A stretch of DNA of 13,402 nt from GWF2-43-63 sp035390965 (GTDB taxonomy: Bacteria; Bacteroidota; Bacteroidia; Bacteroidales; DTU049): the NCBI GenBank assembly GCA_035390965.1, contig DAOPKE010000073.1:1-13402 (forward strand). Direction: 5' to 3'. Under the pieces are notes generated by a model, which saw nothing but the letters and a program-made list of their open reading frames with translations, was not told the DNA's origin and did not search any database. How positions within the stretch are numbered: position 1 is the first letter of the stretch; each line of letters opens with the position of its first letter. Below are positions 7,310 through 13,402 of this stretch, one piece after another. The position numbers and the translations under genes are program-made.

Positions 7310-7905
7310 TTGGCAAACGTCTTTTTGATTTGTTTTTCTCTTTCTTTTCTATCCTGATTCTACTTATTCCGGGATTGATTCTTGCATTGATTATAGTGAT
7401 CGAATCACGTGGAGGTGCGTTTTACCGGCAGGTGAGGGTAGGACGTAACGAAAAATTGTTCAGATTGATGAAATTTCGCACCATGTTTTCCGGTAGCGAT
7501 TCCAAGGGCTTGCTGACTGTTGGTTCTACTGATAGCCGCGTGACCGGATTTGGCCGGTTTTTACGTAAATCAAAAATGGACGAACTTCCTCAAATGCTCA
7601 ATATTTTTGCAGGGCATATGAGTTTTGTCGGGCCACGCCCGGAAGTGCCGAAATATGTTGCCATGTATAGCGATGAGCAGAAAAACGTGCTTCGTGTCAG
7701 GCCGGGACTTACTGATTATGCTTCGCTTGAATACATTAATGAAAGTGATCTTCTGGCGAAACAATCCGAGCCGGAACGTTTTTATATAGAAACGGTTATG
7801 CCCGCTAAACTAAGTCTCAATCTCAAATACATTAAAGAGATGAGTTGTGTGACAGATATGAAAATTATTTTCCGGACACTTTTTAAGATTGGACGGAGAA
7901 GGTAA
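7306..7905 (+). CDS. Bacterial sugar transferase (PglC/WcaJ-type phosphoglycosyl transferase)
   Basis: This 199-residue phosphoglycosyl transferase moves a sugar-1-phosphate from a nucleotide sugar to undecaprenyl phosphate, the first membrane step of glycan assembly. It has the minimal single-domain layout: a hydrophobic re-entrant helix (about 9-33), SRGGAFYRQVRVG, KFRTM, the catalytic Asp-Glu pair in MDELPQ (Asp92-Glu93), SFVGPRPE, and RPGLTDYASL. The last motif has TDYAS where many homologues have TGWAQ, a known variant. The long N-terminal part of WcaJ-type enzymes is absent, so it resembles PglC in size. The start ATG overlaps the stop of the aminotransferase (ATGA), which supports coupling and a shared pathway. 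No glycosyltransferase, acetyltransferase or flippase is adjacent, so the rest of the pathway must lie elsewhere. Confidence 0.93.
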   Translation: MIGKRLFDLFFSFFSILILLIPGLILALIIVIESRGGAFYRQVRVGRNEKLFRLMKFRTMFSGSDSKGLLTVGSTDSRVTGFGRFLRKSKMDELPQMLNIFAGHMSFVGPRPEVPKYVAMYSDEQKNVLRVRPGLTDYASLEYINESDLLAKQSEPERFYIETVMPAKLSLNLKYIKEMSCVTDMKIIFRTLFKIGRRR

Positions 7906-7921
7906 TTGTTCTCCGGCTTTT
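7894..7921 (+). terminator. Terminator overlapping the sugar transferase stop codon
   Basis: The 7-bp stem CGGAGAA (7894-7900) / TTCTCCG (7909-7915) has an 8-nt loop that contains the TAA stop (7903-7905). A short T tract follows (7918-7921). The tail is weak, so it may be only a partial terminator, but the gene order turns convergent here. Confidence 0.55.
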
Positions 7922-8020
7922 GCGGATTTTCATTCGGGCTTCTCCTGACTTTGACAATGCCTTCTTTATATGCGCCATCTCTGAGATTACGAGGTTGGAA
8001 ATATCAATGGCGGAAGTCAG

Positions 8021-8050
8021 AAAAAAACAGAGCCGGACGAGCCGGCTCTG
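8021..8050 (-). terminator. Strong terminator of the five-gene minus-strand operon
   Basis: The perfect 9-bp GC-rich stem CAGAGCCGG (8028-8036) / CCGGCTCTG (8042-8050) has a 5-nt loop. On the minus strand it is followed by seven T (A at 8021-8027 on the + strand). It lies 47 nt beyond the stop of the last gene (8098). No other candidate terminator was seen inside the operon. Confidence 0.88.
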
Positions 8051-8097
8051 AAATAACCTGAAGTAAAGGGTTTTATGGGTATAAAAACAGGTTCATG

Positions 8098-9387
8098 TTA
8101 ATGTTTCACTGTGATAAGACCCTCTTGAGTGGAGCCGTCAGTGAATTTGAGAATGAAAAAGTAAGAACCGTCAGGTGTCAGTGAGGCATCCCAGTCGTTC
8201 TGGTAGTTCAGTGATTTATAGATGAGCTTGTTGCTCTTGTCGTAAATGCTGAGTTCTGTATTTGGATATTTGCTCAGATTGGTAATGGAAAACGTTTCGC
8301 TGATACCGTCGCCGTTGGGAGTAATCATATTTGGGATACCCAATTCGCAATGCGTGAATACAACAAAGAAACTGTCCACATAGGTCTGGCATCCTGTAAT
8401 CTGTGCATAATACAATCCTGGCTTGCTGACAGTAAGCTGAGGAGTAGATAGTTTATATTGCGGCCAGTAATATTGGTATCCGCCGGTTTTTTGTCCAACC
8501 GACAAACGCAGAATTGAGCCGGTACAGGCCGTAATCAGGTAGTCATTGTTCAGACTTGGTTTGGGAATGATTTTTACAGAAACGGCTTTAGACAGTTTTT
8601 TCCCGTTTTCAAGTCCAATGGTTACGCGGTAAATACCGCTTTTGTCAACACTGATTTCGGGCGTTGTTGCTCCATTATTCCACAGATAAGTGGTTTTTCC
8701 GGGGAACTGGGCGCGTAATGTCATTGATTGTTCCGAACAGGTGTCGCGCGGAAGCATTTCAAATGCGGAAAGTGTTCGTTCAGCATTGTCGCTGTTTTCA
8801 TTACTTAAAATCGGAATAAGATACTCTGTTTCATTGTTGATTTCAATTACTTCAGCAAGCATTTTGCCATCATCCGGTCCCTCATTCATGGTTGTTTGAT
8901 ATGATGCTAATTGCATTGCATATTCGTCAGTCAGATGTTTTTTTAATGACTGATTGACAGGAAGTTGATTAAAATACTGTATCATTCTTTCAGAACTGAT
9001 ATCTGAATTGACAACAACAATTTGTTTGTTGTCATCTTCAGCTGAAACAACTGAAATGGGTTGTTCGGCATTCTCATCTAACCTGACATCCGGAAGAATG
9101 TAGTTTTTGTTTACCGTTGAAGAGTTGTTATTTTGTTTGGAAGAATCCGACGAAAAGAAATAAATAGCCGTAGCAACGGCAATGGTAGTAACAACGCCGA
9201 TAGCAACCTGAAGGGGTTTGGTGCGTAATAGAGCCAGTATGGTAACAGTTCCCACTGTTTTCATTATATCCGACGACAATCCATCGAAGTAGCCCGGAGG
9301 TGTCGTAAAAGGATTACCTTTTCCCGAAGTCCCCAAACCTTCGAATTCCTGATGGTTGTTTTTCCCTGTATGTTTACGCAGTTTCAT
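8098..9387 (-). CDS. Membrane protein: anti-sigma-like N-terminus, Ig-like domains, T9SS type B (CHU_C) C-terminal domain
   Basis: This 429-residue protein has three distinct parts. Residues 1-58 are soluble, with no signal peptide, and contain NPFTTPPGYFDGLSSDIM (about 25-42), a motif typical of Bacteroidota proteins encoded after ECF sigma genes and taken as anti-sigma factors. One transmembrane helix spans about 59-79 (VAIGVVTTIAVATAIYFF). The outside part has an Asn/Ser-rich linker and a polar region (about 80-215), two Ig/PKD-like segments (about 217-275, with YLWNNGATTPEI and GIYRVTIG; about 280-345, with GLYYAQITGC), and a C-terminal gliding-motility-associated domain (about 346-429: IPNMITPNGDGISETF, YDKSNKLIYKS, DWDASLTPDGSYFFILKF). 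That last domain normally acts as the type IX secretion type B sorting signal. It starts 35 nt after the sigma factor gene ends. I chose ATG 9387; an in-frame TTG at 9408 would add seven residues. The anti-sigma role is inferred from context. Confidence 0.85.
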   Translation of the reverse strand: MKLRKHTGKNNHQEFEGLGTSGKGNPFTTPPGYFDGLSSDIMKTVGTVTILALLRTKPLQVAIGVVTTIAVATAIYFFSSDSSKQNNNSSTVNKNYILPDVRLDENAEQPISVVSAEDDNKQIVVVNSDISSERMIQYFNQLPVNQSLKKHLTDEYAMQLASYQTTMNEGPDDGKMLAEVIEINNETEYLIPILSNENSDNAERTLSAFEMLPRDTCSEQSMTLRAQFPGKTTYLWNNGATTPEISVDKSGIYRVTIGLENGKKLSKAVSVKIIPKPSLNNDYLITACTGSILRLSVGQKTGGYQYYWPQYKLSTPQLTVSKPGLYYAQITGCQTYVDSFFVVFTHCELGIPNMITPNGDGISETFSITNLSKYPNTELSIYDKSNKLIYKSLNYQNDWDASLTPDGSYFFILKFTDGSTQEGLITVKH

Positions 9388-9422
9388 AGTTCGTTCATTG
9401 GACTGCAATATTGATGCAGCGT

Positions 9423-9971
9423 TTAATTTGTCTTTAAAATTTCTTCAATTTTTTTTACCGCAATATGATACGATGCTTTTAAAGTTCCGATACTTACACC
9501 TACAACATTGGCAATATCCTGATAGGGCATGGCTTCGAAATAGCGCATGATAAAAACCAGTTTCTGTCGTGCTGGCAATGTTGCCACGGCCTTCTGCAGC
9601 TTTCGCTGAATATCGGTACCCTTGAAATAGATATCAGATTCTATGCGATCGCCAAAGTCATCTCTCATTTCATCCATCGAAACAAACAGATGGCTTTTTT
9701 TGCTTTTTAGAAACGACAGCGCCTCGTTGGTGGCAATACGGTATATCCAGGTATAAATCTTTGAGTCTTCGCGGAATTTATCGAGGTTCTGCCAGACTTT
9801 GATAAAAGTATTCTGAATAACATCGTTGGCATCGTCGTGATCAATTACAATGCGGCGAATGAGCCAGTAGGCCTGCTCTTTATATTTATTCAGCAAGAGT
9901 TCAAAACCACGCTGCCGCGATTTTTCGGCTTTCAGCAGATTCAATATTTCTGCATCGGTGATTTTGCTCAT
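9423..9971 (-). CDS. ECF RNA polymerase sigma factor (sigma-70 family)
   Basis: This 182-residue ECF-type sigma factor directs RNA polymerase to a dedicated regulon. Region 2 is at about 20-90: FELLLNKYKEQAYWLIRRIV, then the core-binding stretch DDANDVIQNTFIKVWQNLDKF and the -10 recognition segment IYTWIYRIATNEALSFLKSKK. Region 4 is at about 125-180: LPARQKLVFIMRYFEAMPYQDIANVVGVS, then the recognition helix GTLKASYHIAVKKIEEIL. There is no region 1 or 3, as expected for the group. It starts 6 nt after the transketolase C-subunit stop and is followed by a membrane protein with anti-sigma features, the usual gene order for an ECF sigma and its inhibitor. Which promoters it recognises cannot be read here. 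The operon promoter itself looks like the housekeeping type. Confidence 0.95.
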   Translation of the reverse strand: MSKITDAEILNLLKAEKSRQRGFELLLNKYKEQAYWLIRRIVIDHDDANDVIQNTFIKVWQNLDKFREDSKIYTWIYRIATNEALSFLKSKKSHLFVSMDEMRDDFGDRIESDIYFKGTDIQRKLQKAVATLPARQKLVFIMRYFEAMPYQDIANVVGVSIGTLKASYHIAVKKIEEILKTN

Positions 9972-9977
9972 TTTATT

Positions 9978-10940
9978 TTAAAGGTTTGTTTTTCTGTTTA
10001 ATGCTCTAATTGCTGCATCAACGATGTTTCCGGCTTTAAGTCCGTATTTGACCATTAATTCCTCTGGTGTTCCACTTTCGCCAAATACATCGGGCATGGC
10101 TACATATTCCTGAGCTGTGGGCAGTTTTTGCGAAAGAAGGGCCGAAATGGCCTCACCCAATCCGCCGGCCTGTACGTGTTCTTCGGCACTGACAACACAA
10201 CGTGTTTTCGAAATGCTTTTCAGCAAAAGTTCATTGTCGAGTGGTTTGATGGTGTGAATGTTTATTATTTCAGCCGAAATGCCTTTCGTTTCCAGTATCC
10301 GACTGGCTTCCAGTGCTTCCCAGACCAAATGTCCGGTGGCCACAATGGTTACATCGGTTCCTTCAGTAAAAACAATTCCTTTTCCAATCTGAAAAGGAGT
10401 GTCAATGGGTGAGAAGTCCGGTACCACCGGCCGTCCGAAGCGAAGATACACGGGGCCGTCCCATTCAGCGATGGCTTGTGTGGCCATGTATGTCTGCGAA
10501 TAATCACAGGTGTTGATTACGGTCATATTCGGCAATGCGCGCATCAGGGCAATATCTTCCATTATCTGATGTGTTGCTCCGTCTTCACCCAATGTGATAC
10601 CTGCATGCGAGGCGCATATTTTTACATTTTTATTGCTGTAGGCCACACATTGACGAATCTGGTCATATACACGACCGGTGGAAAAATTGGCAAAAGTGCC
10701 TGTATAAGGTATATAACCTGCAATGGCAAGACCCGAGGCCATTCCAATCATATTAGCTTCGGCAATGCCGGTCTGAAAAAAACGCTCAGGGAAATTGGCT
10801 GCAAAGGTATTCATCTTCAGCGATCCGGTCAAATCGGCACAAAGAGCCACTACTTTTTCATTTTTTTTCCCGAGATCTGCCAAGGCATCTCCAAATCCTG
10901 AACGGGTATCTTTTTTTTGTCTTACTTCAATTGGTTTCAT
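9978..10940 (-). CDS. Transketolase, C-terminal subunit
   Basis: This 320-residue protein carries the pyrimidine-binding and C-terminal domains of a two-subunit transketolase. The enzyme transfers two-carbon ketol units between sugar phosphates in the non-oxidative pentose phosphate pathway, using thiamine diphosphate. Visible features are DLTGS (Asp36), the cofactor-activating glutamate in QTGIAEANMIGMASGLA (Glu61), YTGTFANFSTGRVYDQIRQ, and the substrate/phosphate-binding motif HAGITLGEDGATHQ (112-124 region). The C-terminal domain includes IVATGHLVWEALEAS and VVSAEEHVQAGGLGEAI. It must pair with the N-terminal subunit encoded at 12344-13189. In most Bacteroidota with a split enzyme the two halves are adjacent; here a vWA protein gene lies between them. 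Similar domain layouts occur in 1-deoxyxylulose-5-phosphate synthase and pyruvate dehydrogenase E1-beta, but the motifs favour transketolase. Confidence 0.94.
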   Translation of the reverse strand: MKPIEVRQKKDTRSGFGDALADLGKKNEKVVALCADLTGSLKMNTFAANFPERFFQTGIAEANMIGMASGLAIAGYIPYTGTFANFSTGRVYDQIRQCVAYSNKNVKICASHAGITLGEDGATHQIMEDIALMRALPNMTVINTCDYSQTYMATQAIAEWDGPVYLRFGRPVVPDFSPIDTPFQIGKGIVFTEGTDVTIVATGHLVWEALEASRILETKGISAEIINIHTIKPLDNELLLKSISKTRCVVSAEEHVQAGGLGEAISALLSQKLPTAQEYVAMPDVFGESGTPEELMVKYGLKAGNIVDAAIRALNRKTNL

Positions 10941-10955
10941 TCGTTTGTCTTTATT

Positions 10956-12341
10956 TTAGAACATCGACATATTGACTTTTGTCATGGCTGCCGGTTTTAC
11001 TGTAAAATTCTTTTCGATGGTGAGCATGGAGCGTGTCTGGTATTTTGAACGAAAGACAGCAAAATAATCGCCTGGTTGCAACATCAGTATTTCTTGCTCT
11101 CCGCTTCCTCTGAAATTATATACCCATTCCAGCTTATTTTCTCTTTTTACATACAAACTGCCATAGCCGCTTGCCGGAAACTGAAAAATGGTTGTTCCTG
11201 CAGCCGGAATTTCAACAAAGGTTGTTGTACTTTGGTCTATTTTTACGTCCTCGACATAGGTGCGGGGTAATGTCATGATTTCCAGATCATACAATCCGCA
11301 GATATATTTTTCGCGGTTAAAGAGAAATTGAGTGTTCAGTGTGTTCAGTTTGTTGTTTTCCCTTACAACGCAAAGAATCGAATTCCGGCTCTGAGCATAA
11401 CTTCCTTCGGTTTTAACTTCCAGAAATCCCTGCGGTGCCGAAACACCCACAATGGTATGTTTGCCCGCTGTCAGCTCAAGCGAATCAATAAAAACAGGTG
11501 GAATGGTGTGAACCTGTATTCTGTAATTCAGCATTGGATCGATAACCAGTGTATCGGGAAATCCCCTGTTGTTGAGCGAATGTATGAAATTGTATTTTGG
11601 CAATCCGCTCAACTTATCATAAAATGTCATGTTTACATTGGTTTCTGTCGCATTGCCATTGATGTCGAGCAGATTTACCTGACAGGTGGTTGAATTCAGT
11701 GCTTGCGAAATAACGATATTCAAGGCAGTACTGAATTGTTTTTCGGTGGTGGCATCGAAATAGGTGCCAACACAATCAAACTGTTCCTTGAAACTTTTCC
11801 CGATTCCGATGATGAATGGTTTCAATACAATCCCTTTTTTCTGCAAAGCAAGTGAGACAGCACAGGGATCGCCGTTACATTCTTCGAGCCCGTCGGTAAT
11901 CAGAATAATAATGTTGCGGCAGTTGGCGCAGGGTGGAAAATCACCTCCGGCTTTTTCGAGCGAGTAGGCAATAGGGGTCGTTCCCCGCGGATTGATGGTT
12001 TTAAGTTTGTATTTAATCTTTTCTATGTTATCGGGCCCGAAGGGCACTTCTAAGCGGGTATCATCACAGTCTTGCGGTGGATAGTCCTTTGTATGGCCAT
12101 AACAGCGTAAAGCGAGTTCCAGATTGGGTACATCGCGCAGACTGTCAAGCAGATCGGACATGATTTTTCTGGCAATGGTAATTTTCATGTCGCTTTGCCA
12201 GCGTCCATACATAGATTGACTGGCATCGAACAGAAAAAGAATACGCGTGGTGATTACTTTTTCCTTGTCAGGAGTGCCTGTTTGAGCTGTTGCACCAAAA
12301 GCCAGCAGTAAAAAAACAAGTATGGCGGATAGTTTTCTCAT
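10956..12341 (-). CDS. Secreted von Willebrand factor A domain protein
   Basis: This 461-residue protein starts with a Sec signal peptide (MRKLSAILVFLLLAFGATAQ, cleavage probably after Ala19 or Gln20). The vWA domain covers about 30-215. It has an intact MIDAS metal site: DASQS (Asp39, Ser41, Ser43) in ILFLFDASQSMYGRW, Thr122 in RGTTPIAYSLEKA, and Asp150 in IILITDGLEECNG. Eight cysteines (80, 92, 138, 141, 155, 160, 190, 220) are compatible with disulfides in the periplasm. Residues 220-461 form several beta-rich segments with no catalytic motif that I recognise, probably carboxypeptidase-regulatory-like or Ig-like folds. vWA domains bind protein ligands through a divalent cation. The partner is unknown. 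It starts 2 nt after one transketolase subunit and ends 15 nt before the other, so it is certainly co-transcribed with them. A metabolic role is not implied, since it is predicted to be outside the cytoplasm. Confidence 0.9.
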   Translation of the reverse strand: MRKLSAILVFLLLAFGATAQTGTPDKEKVITTRILFLFDASQSMYGRWQSDMKITIARKIMSDLLDSLRDVPNLELALRCYGHTKDYPPQDCDDTRLEVPFGPDNIEKIKYKLKTINPRGTTPIAYSLEKAGGDFPPCANCRNIIILITDGLEECNGDPCAVSLALQKKGIVLKPFIIGIGKSFKEQFDCVGTYFDATTEKQFSTALNIVISQALNSTTCQVNLLDINGNATETNVNMTFYDKLSGLPKYNFIHSLNNRGFPDTLVIDPMLNYRIQVHTIPPVFIDSLELTAGKHTIVGVSAPQGFLEVKTEGSYAQSRNSILCVVRENNKLNTLNTQFLFNREKYICGLYDLEIMTLPRTYVEDVKIDQSTTTFVEIPAAGTTIFQFPASGYGSLYVKRENKLEWVYNFRGSGEQEILMLQPGDYFAVFRSKYQTRSMLTIEKNFTVKPAAMTKVNMSMF

Positions 12342-12343
12342 TT

Positions 12344-13189
12344 TCAGTAGTCGCCCAGCGTTTCAGTAAGTTCGCTTAGTGCCTTATTTTTTTGTTCATC
12401 ACTGGGTGGAGAGCCGTGCCATTTGTGACTTCCTTCCATAAACGAAACCCCTTTTCCCATGATGGTGGTCATGAGAATTACAACCGGTTTGCCTTTGCCA
12501 CTCAGTGCCTTGGCATTTTCCATGGTGTTCAGGATTTGTTGCATGTTGTGTCCATCCATTTCAAGCACAGTCCATCCGAAGGATGTCCACTTGGCCGCCA
12601 AATCGCCCAATGAAACAACTTCGTCAACAGGACCATCAATTTGTTTTCCATTGTAATCAATGGTGGCAATGAGATTGTCAACTTTTTTGGCAGCAGCAAA
12701 CATAGCTGCTTCCCAGATTTGGCCTTCCTGCAGTTCTCCGTCGCCATGAAGGGTATAAACAAAAGTTTTTTCGCCGGATAATTTTTTGCCGAGTGCATTA
12801 CCGATTGCAGCAGAGAGTCCTTGTCCGAGCGATCCGGATGCAATGCGCACTCCGGGCAGATGTTCGGCCGGTGTAGGGTGACCCTGCAGCCGGGAGCCCA
12901 GTTTTCGGAATGTCCCAAGTTCACTGATGGGGAAATATCCGGATCGTGCCAGCACACTGTACCAGGCCGGACTTATATGCCCGTTTGACAGAAAAAATAC
13001 ATCTTCGTTGGTTCCCTGCATGGAAAAAGATGCCGGGTTATGATTCATCACATTGTTGTACAATGCAACAAGGAAATCAGTGCATCCCAGCGACCCGCCC
13101 GGATGTCCGGATTGAACGGCATGCACCATGCGGATGATGTCGCGGCGCACCTGAGATGAAAATTTGTTCAGTTCTTCGACAGAAAGCAT
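12344..13189 (-). CDS. Transketolase, N-terminal subunit
   Basis: This 281-residue subunit binds the diphosphate end of thiamine diphosphate. Visible motifs are SGHPGGSLGCTDFLVALY (His29), SNGHISPAWY, GSRLQGHP (near 98), ASGSLGQGLSAAIG (118-130), and the ThDP signature HGDGELQEGQIWEA (148-161) through NLIATIDYN (to Asn180). The C-terminal stretch GKGVSFMEGSHKWHG is also typical. It needs the C-terminal subunit (9978-10940) for activity. I chose ATG 13189 because the family N-terminus (LSVEELNKFSSQVRRDIIRM) starts there and a promoter box sits 12 nt upstream. The frame is open further to 13264, but that would read through the promoter. Confidence 0.95.
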   Translation of the reverse strand: MLSVEELNKFSSQVRRDIIRMVHAVQSGHPGGSLGCTDFLVALYNNVMNHNPASFSMQGTNEDVFFLSNGHISPAWYSVLARSGYFPISELGTFRKLGSRLQGHPTPAEHLPGVRIASGSLGQGLSAAIGNALGKKLSGEKTFVYTLHGDGELQEGQIWEAAMFAAAKKVDNLIATIDYNGKQIDGPVDEVVSLGDLAAKWTSFGWTVLEMDGHNMQQILNTMENAKALSGKGKPVVILMTTIMGKGVSFMEGSHKWHGSPPSDEQKNKALSELTETLGDY

Positions 13190-13200
13190 TTTTTTAGGTT

Positions 13201-13208
13201 CAAAGATA
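13201..13208 (-). promoter_or_regulatory. Bacteroidota -7 element (TATCTTTG) of the five-gene operon
   Basis: On the minus strand TATCTTTG (CAAAGATA on +) matches TAnnTTTG and lies 11 nt before the ATG at 13189, giving a short leader. I see no clear TTTG about 18-20 nt further upstream. It is the only promoter candidate I found for the five tightly spaced minus-strand genes. Confidence 0.55.
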
Positions 13209-13308
13209 ACTGAATATTCAATTCGTTGTGAAAAAAAATGTCCACATGTTTTTGTGAATAACAATATCTCAAATTTGCAGTGAATTAGACTTTTTAATAG
13301 TTTTTCAT

Positions 13309-13316
13309 TATATTTG
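13309..13316 (+). promoter_or_regulatory. Bacteroidota -7 element (TATATTTG) of the phosphatase gene
   Basis: TATATTTG lies 19 nt upstream of the ATG at 13336 and matches TAnnTTTG. The region 13190-13335 is a divergent promoter region, AT-rich, with the opposite-facing box at 13201-13208. The two boxes are about 100 nt apart, so the promoters do not overlap. Confidence 0.5.
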
Positions 13317-13335
13317 CAATTAAAATATCCATCAT

Positions 13336-13402
13336 ATGAAATATCTCATGGTTTGTCTGGGCAACATTTGCCGTACTCCTATTGCAGTTGGGCTGCTGCG
13401 CA
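13336..13402 (+). CDS. Low-molecular-weight protein tyrosine phosphatase (partial, 5' end)
   Basis: Only the first 22 residues are present; the gene runs off the window. They contain the catalytic phosphate-binding loop C-x5-R in VCLGNICRTP (nucleophile Cys7, Arg13), at the N-terminus exactly as in low-molecular-weight phosphotyrosine phosphatases (family form VCLGNICRSP). The residue after the arginine is Thr rather than the more common Ser, a conservative change. Arsenate reductases share this fold, but the GNICRTP form favours the phosphatase. In bacteria such enzymes often act with tyrosine kinases in polysaccharide export. Its substrate here is unknown. Confidence 0.85.
   Translation, partial: MKYLMVCLGNICRTPIAVGLLR

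Noticed and set aside
7945..8020. Short inverted repeats CTGACTT/AAGTCAG and CGCCAT/ATGGCG between the convergent genes
   Set aside because: The stems are 6-7 bp over long, uneven spacing. Chance is likely, and the neighbouring real terminators explain the region.
10476..10901. 141-codon open frame on the plus strand
   Set aside because: It is antisense to the transketolase C-subunit, is Cys/His/Gly-rich with no domain, and is explained as a shadow.
12529..12957. 142-codon open frame on the minus strand overlapping the transketolase N-subunit
   Set aside because: It is in a different frame inside a clear transketolase gene, with no family resemblance and no promoter.

Overview
The window looks like the chromosome of a member of the Bacteroidota. 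The evidence is the promoter style (TAnnTTTG boxes just upstream of several starts, one with a matching TTTG element 18 nt further up), a split transketolase, an ECF sigma factor followed by a membrane protein ending in a gliding-motility/type IX (type B) C-terminal domain, Bacteroidota-type lipoproteins, and a PadR/PspC gene pair. I see no rRNA, tRNA, CRISPR array, transposase or phage gene.

Left half, all on the + strand. A PadR-type regulator with an unclear N-terminus (from about 56) is followed 8 nt later by a large PspC-domain membrane protein (346-1896), a likely envelope-stress pair. A strong hairpin built from a three-times-repeated 12-mer (1916-1971) and a TAnnTTTG box separate it from a PhnP-like metallo-beta-lactamase-fold hydrolase (1994-2761). 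Two small lipoproteins follow (2826-3233 and a methionine-rich one, 3256-3918), the first behind a near-consensus Bacteroidota promoter and the second ending at a clear terminator. dnaK stands alone (4080-5993) between two terminators, without grpE or dnaJ. A two-gene glycan module comes next: a DegT-family sugar aminotransferase (6095-7309) overlapping by 4 nt a small PglC-like phosphoglycosyl transferase (7306-7905).

Right half, on the - strand. Five genes are packed between one promoter-like box (13201-13208) and one strong terminator (8021-8050), in transcription order: transketolase N-terminal subunit, a secreted von Willebrand A protein, transketolase C-terminal subunit, an ECF sigma factor, and a single-pass membrane protein with an anti-sigma-like N-terminus, Ig-like domains and a type IX type-B sorting domain. 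Intergenic gaps are 2, 15, 6 and 14-35 nt, so this should be one transcription unit. A divergent low-molecular-weight protein tyrosine phosphatase starts at 13336 and runs off the window.

The most unusual content is this right-hand operon. A central-carbon enzyme is split by a secreted vWA gene and tied to a sigma/anti-sigma pair whose membrane partner carries a domain normally used as an outer-membrane secretion signal. The left half is mostly conventional. Its points of interest are the repeat hairpin, a possibly leaderless mRNA for the PhnP-like gene, and the methionine-rich lipoprotein.
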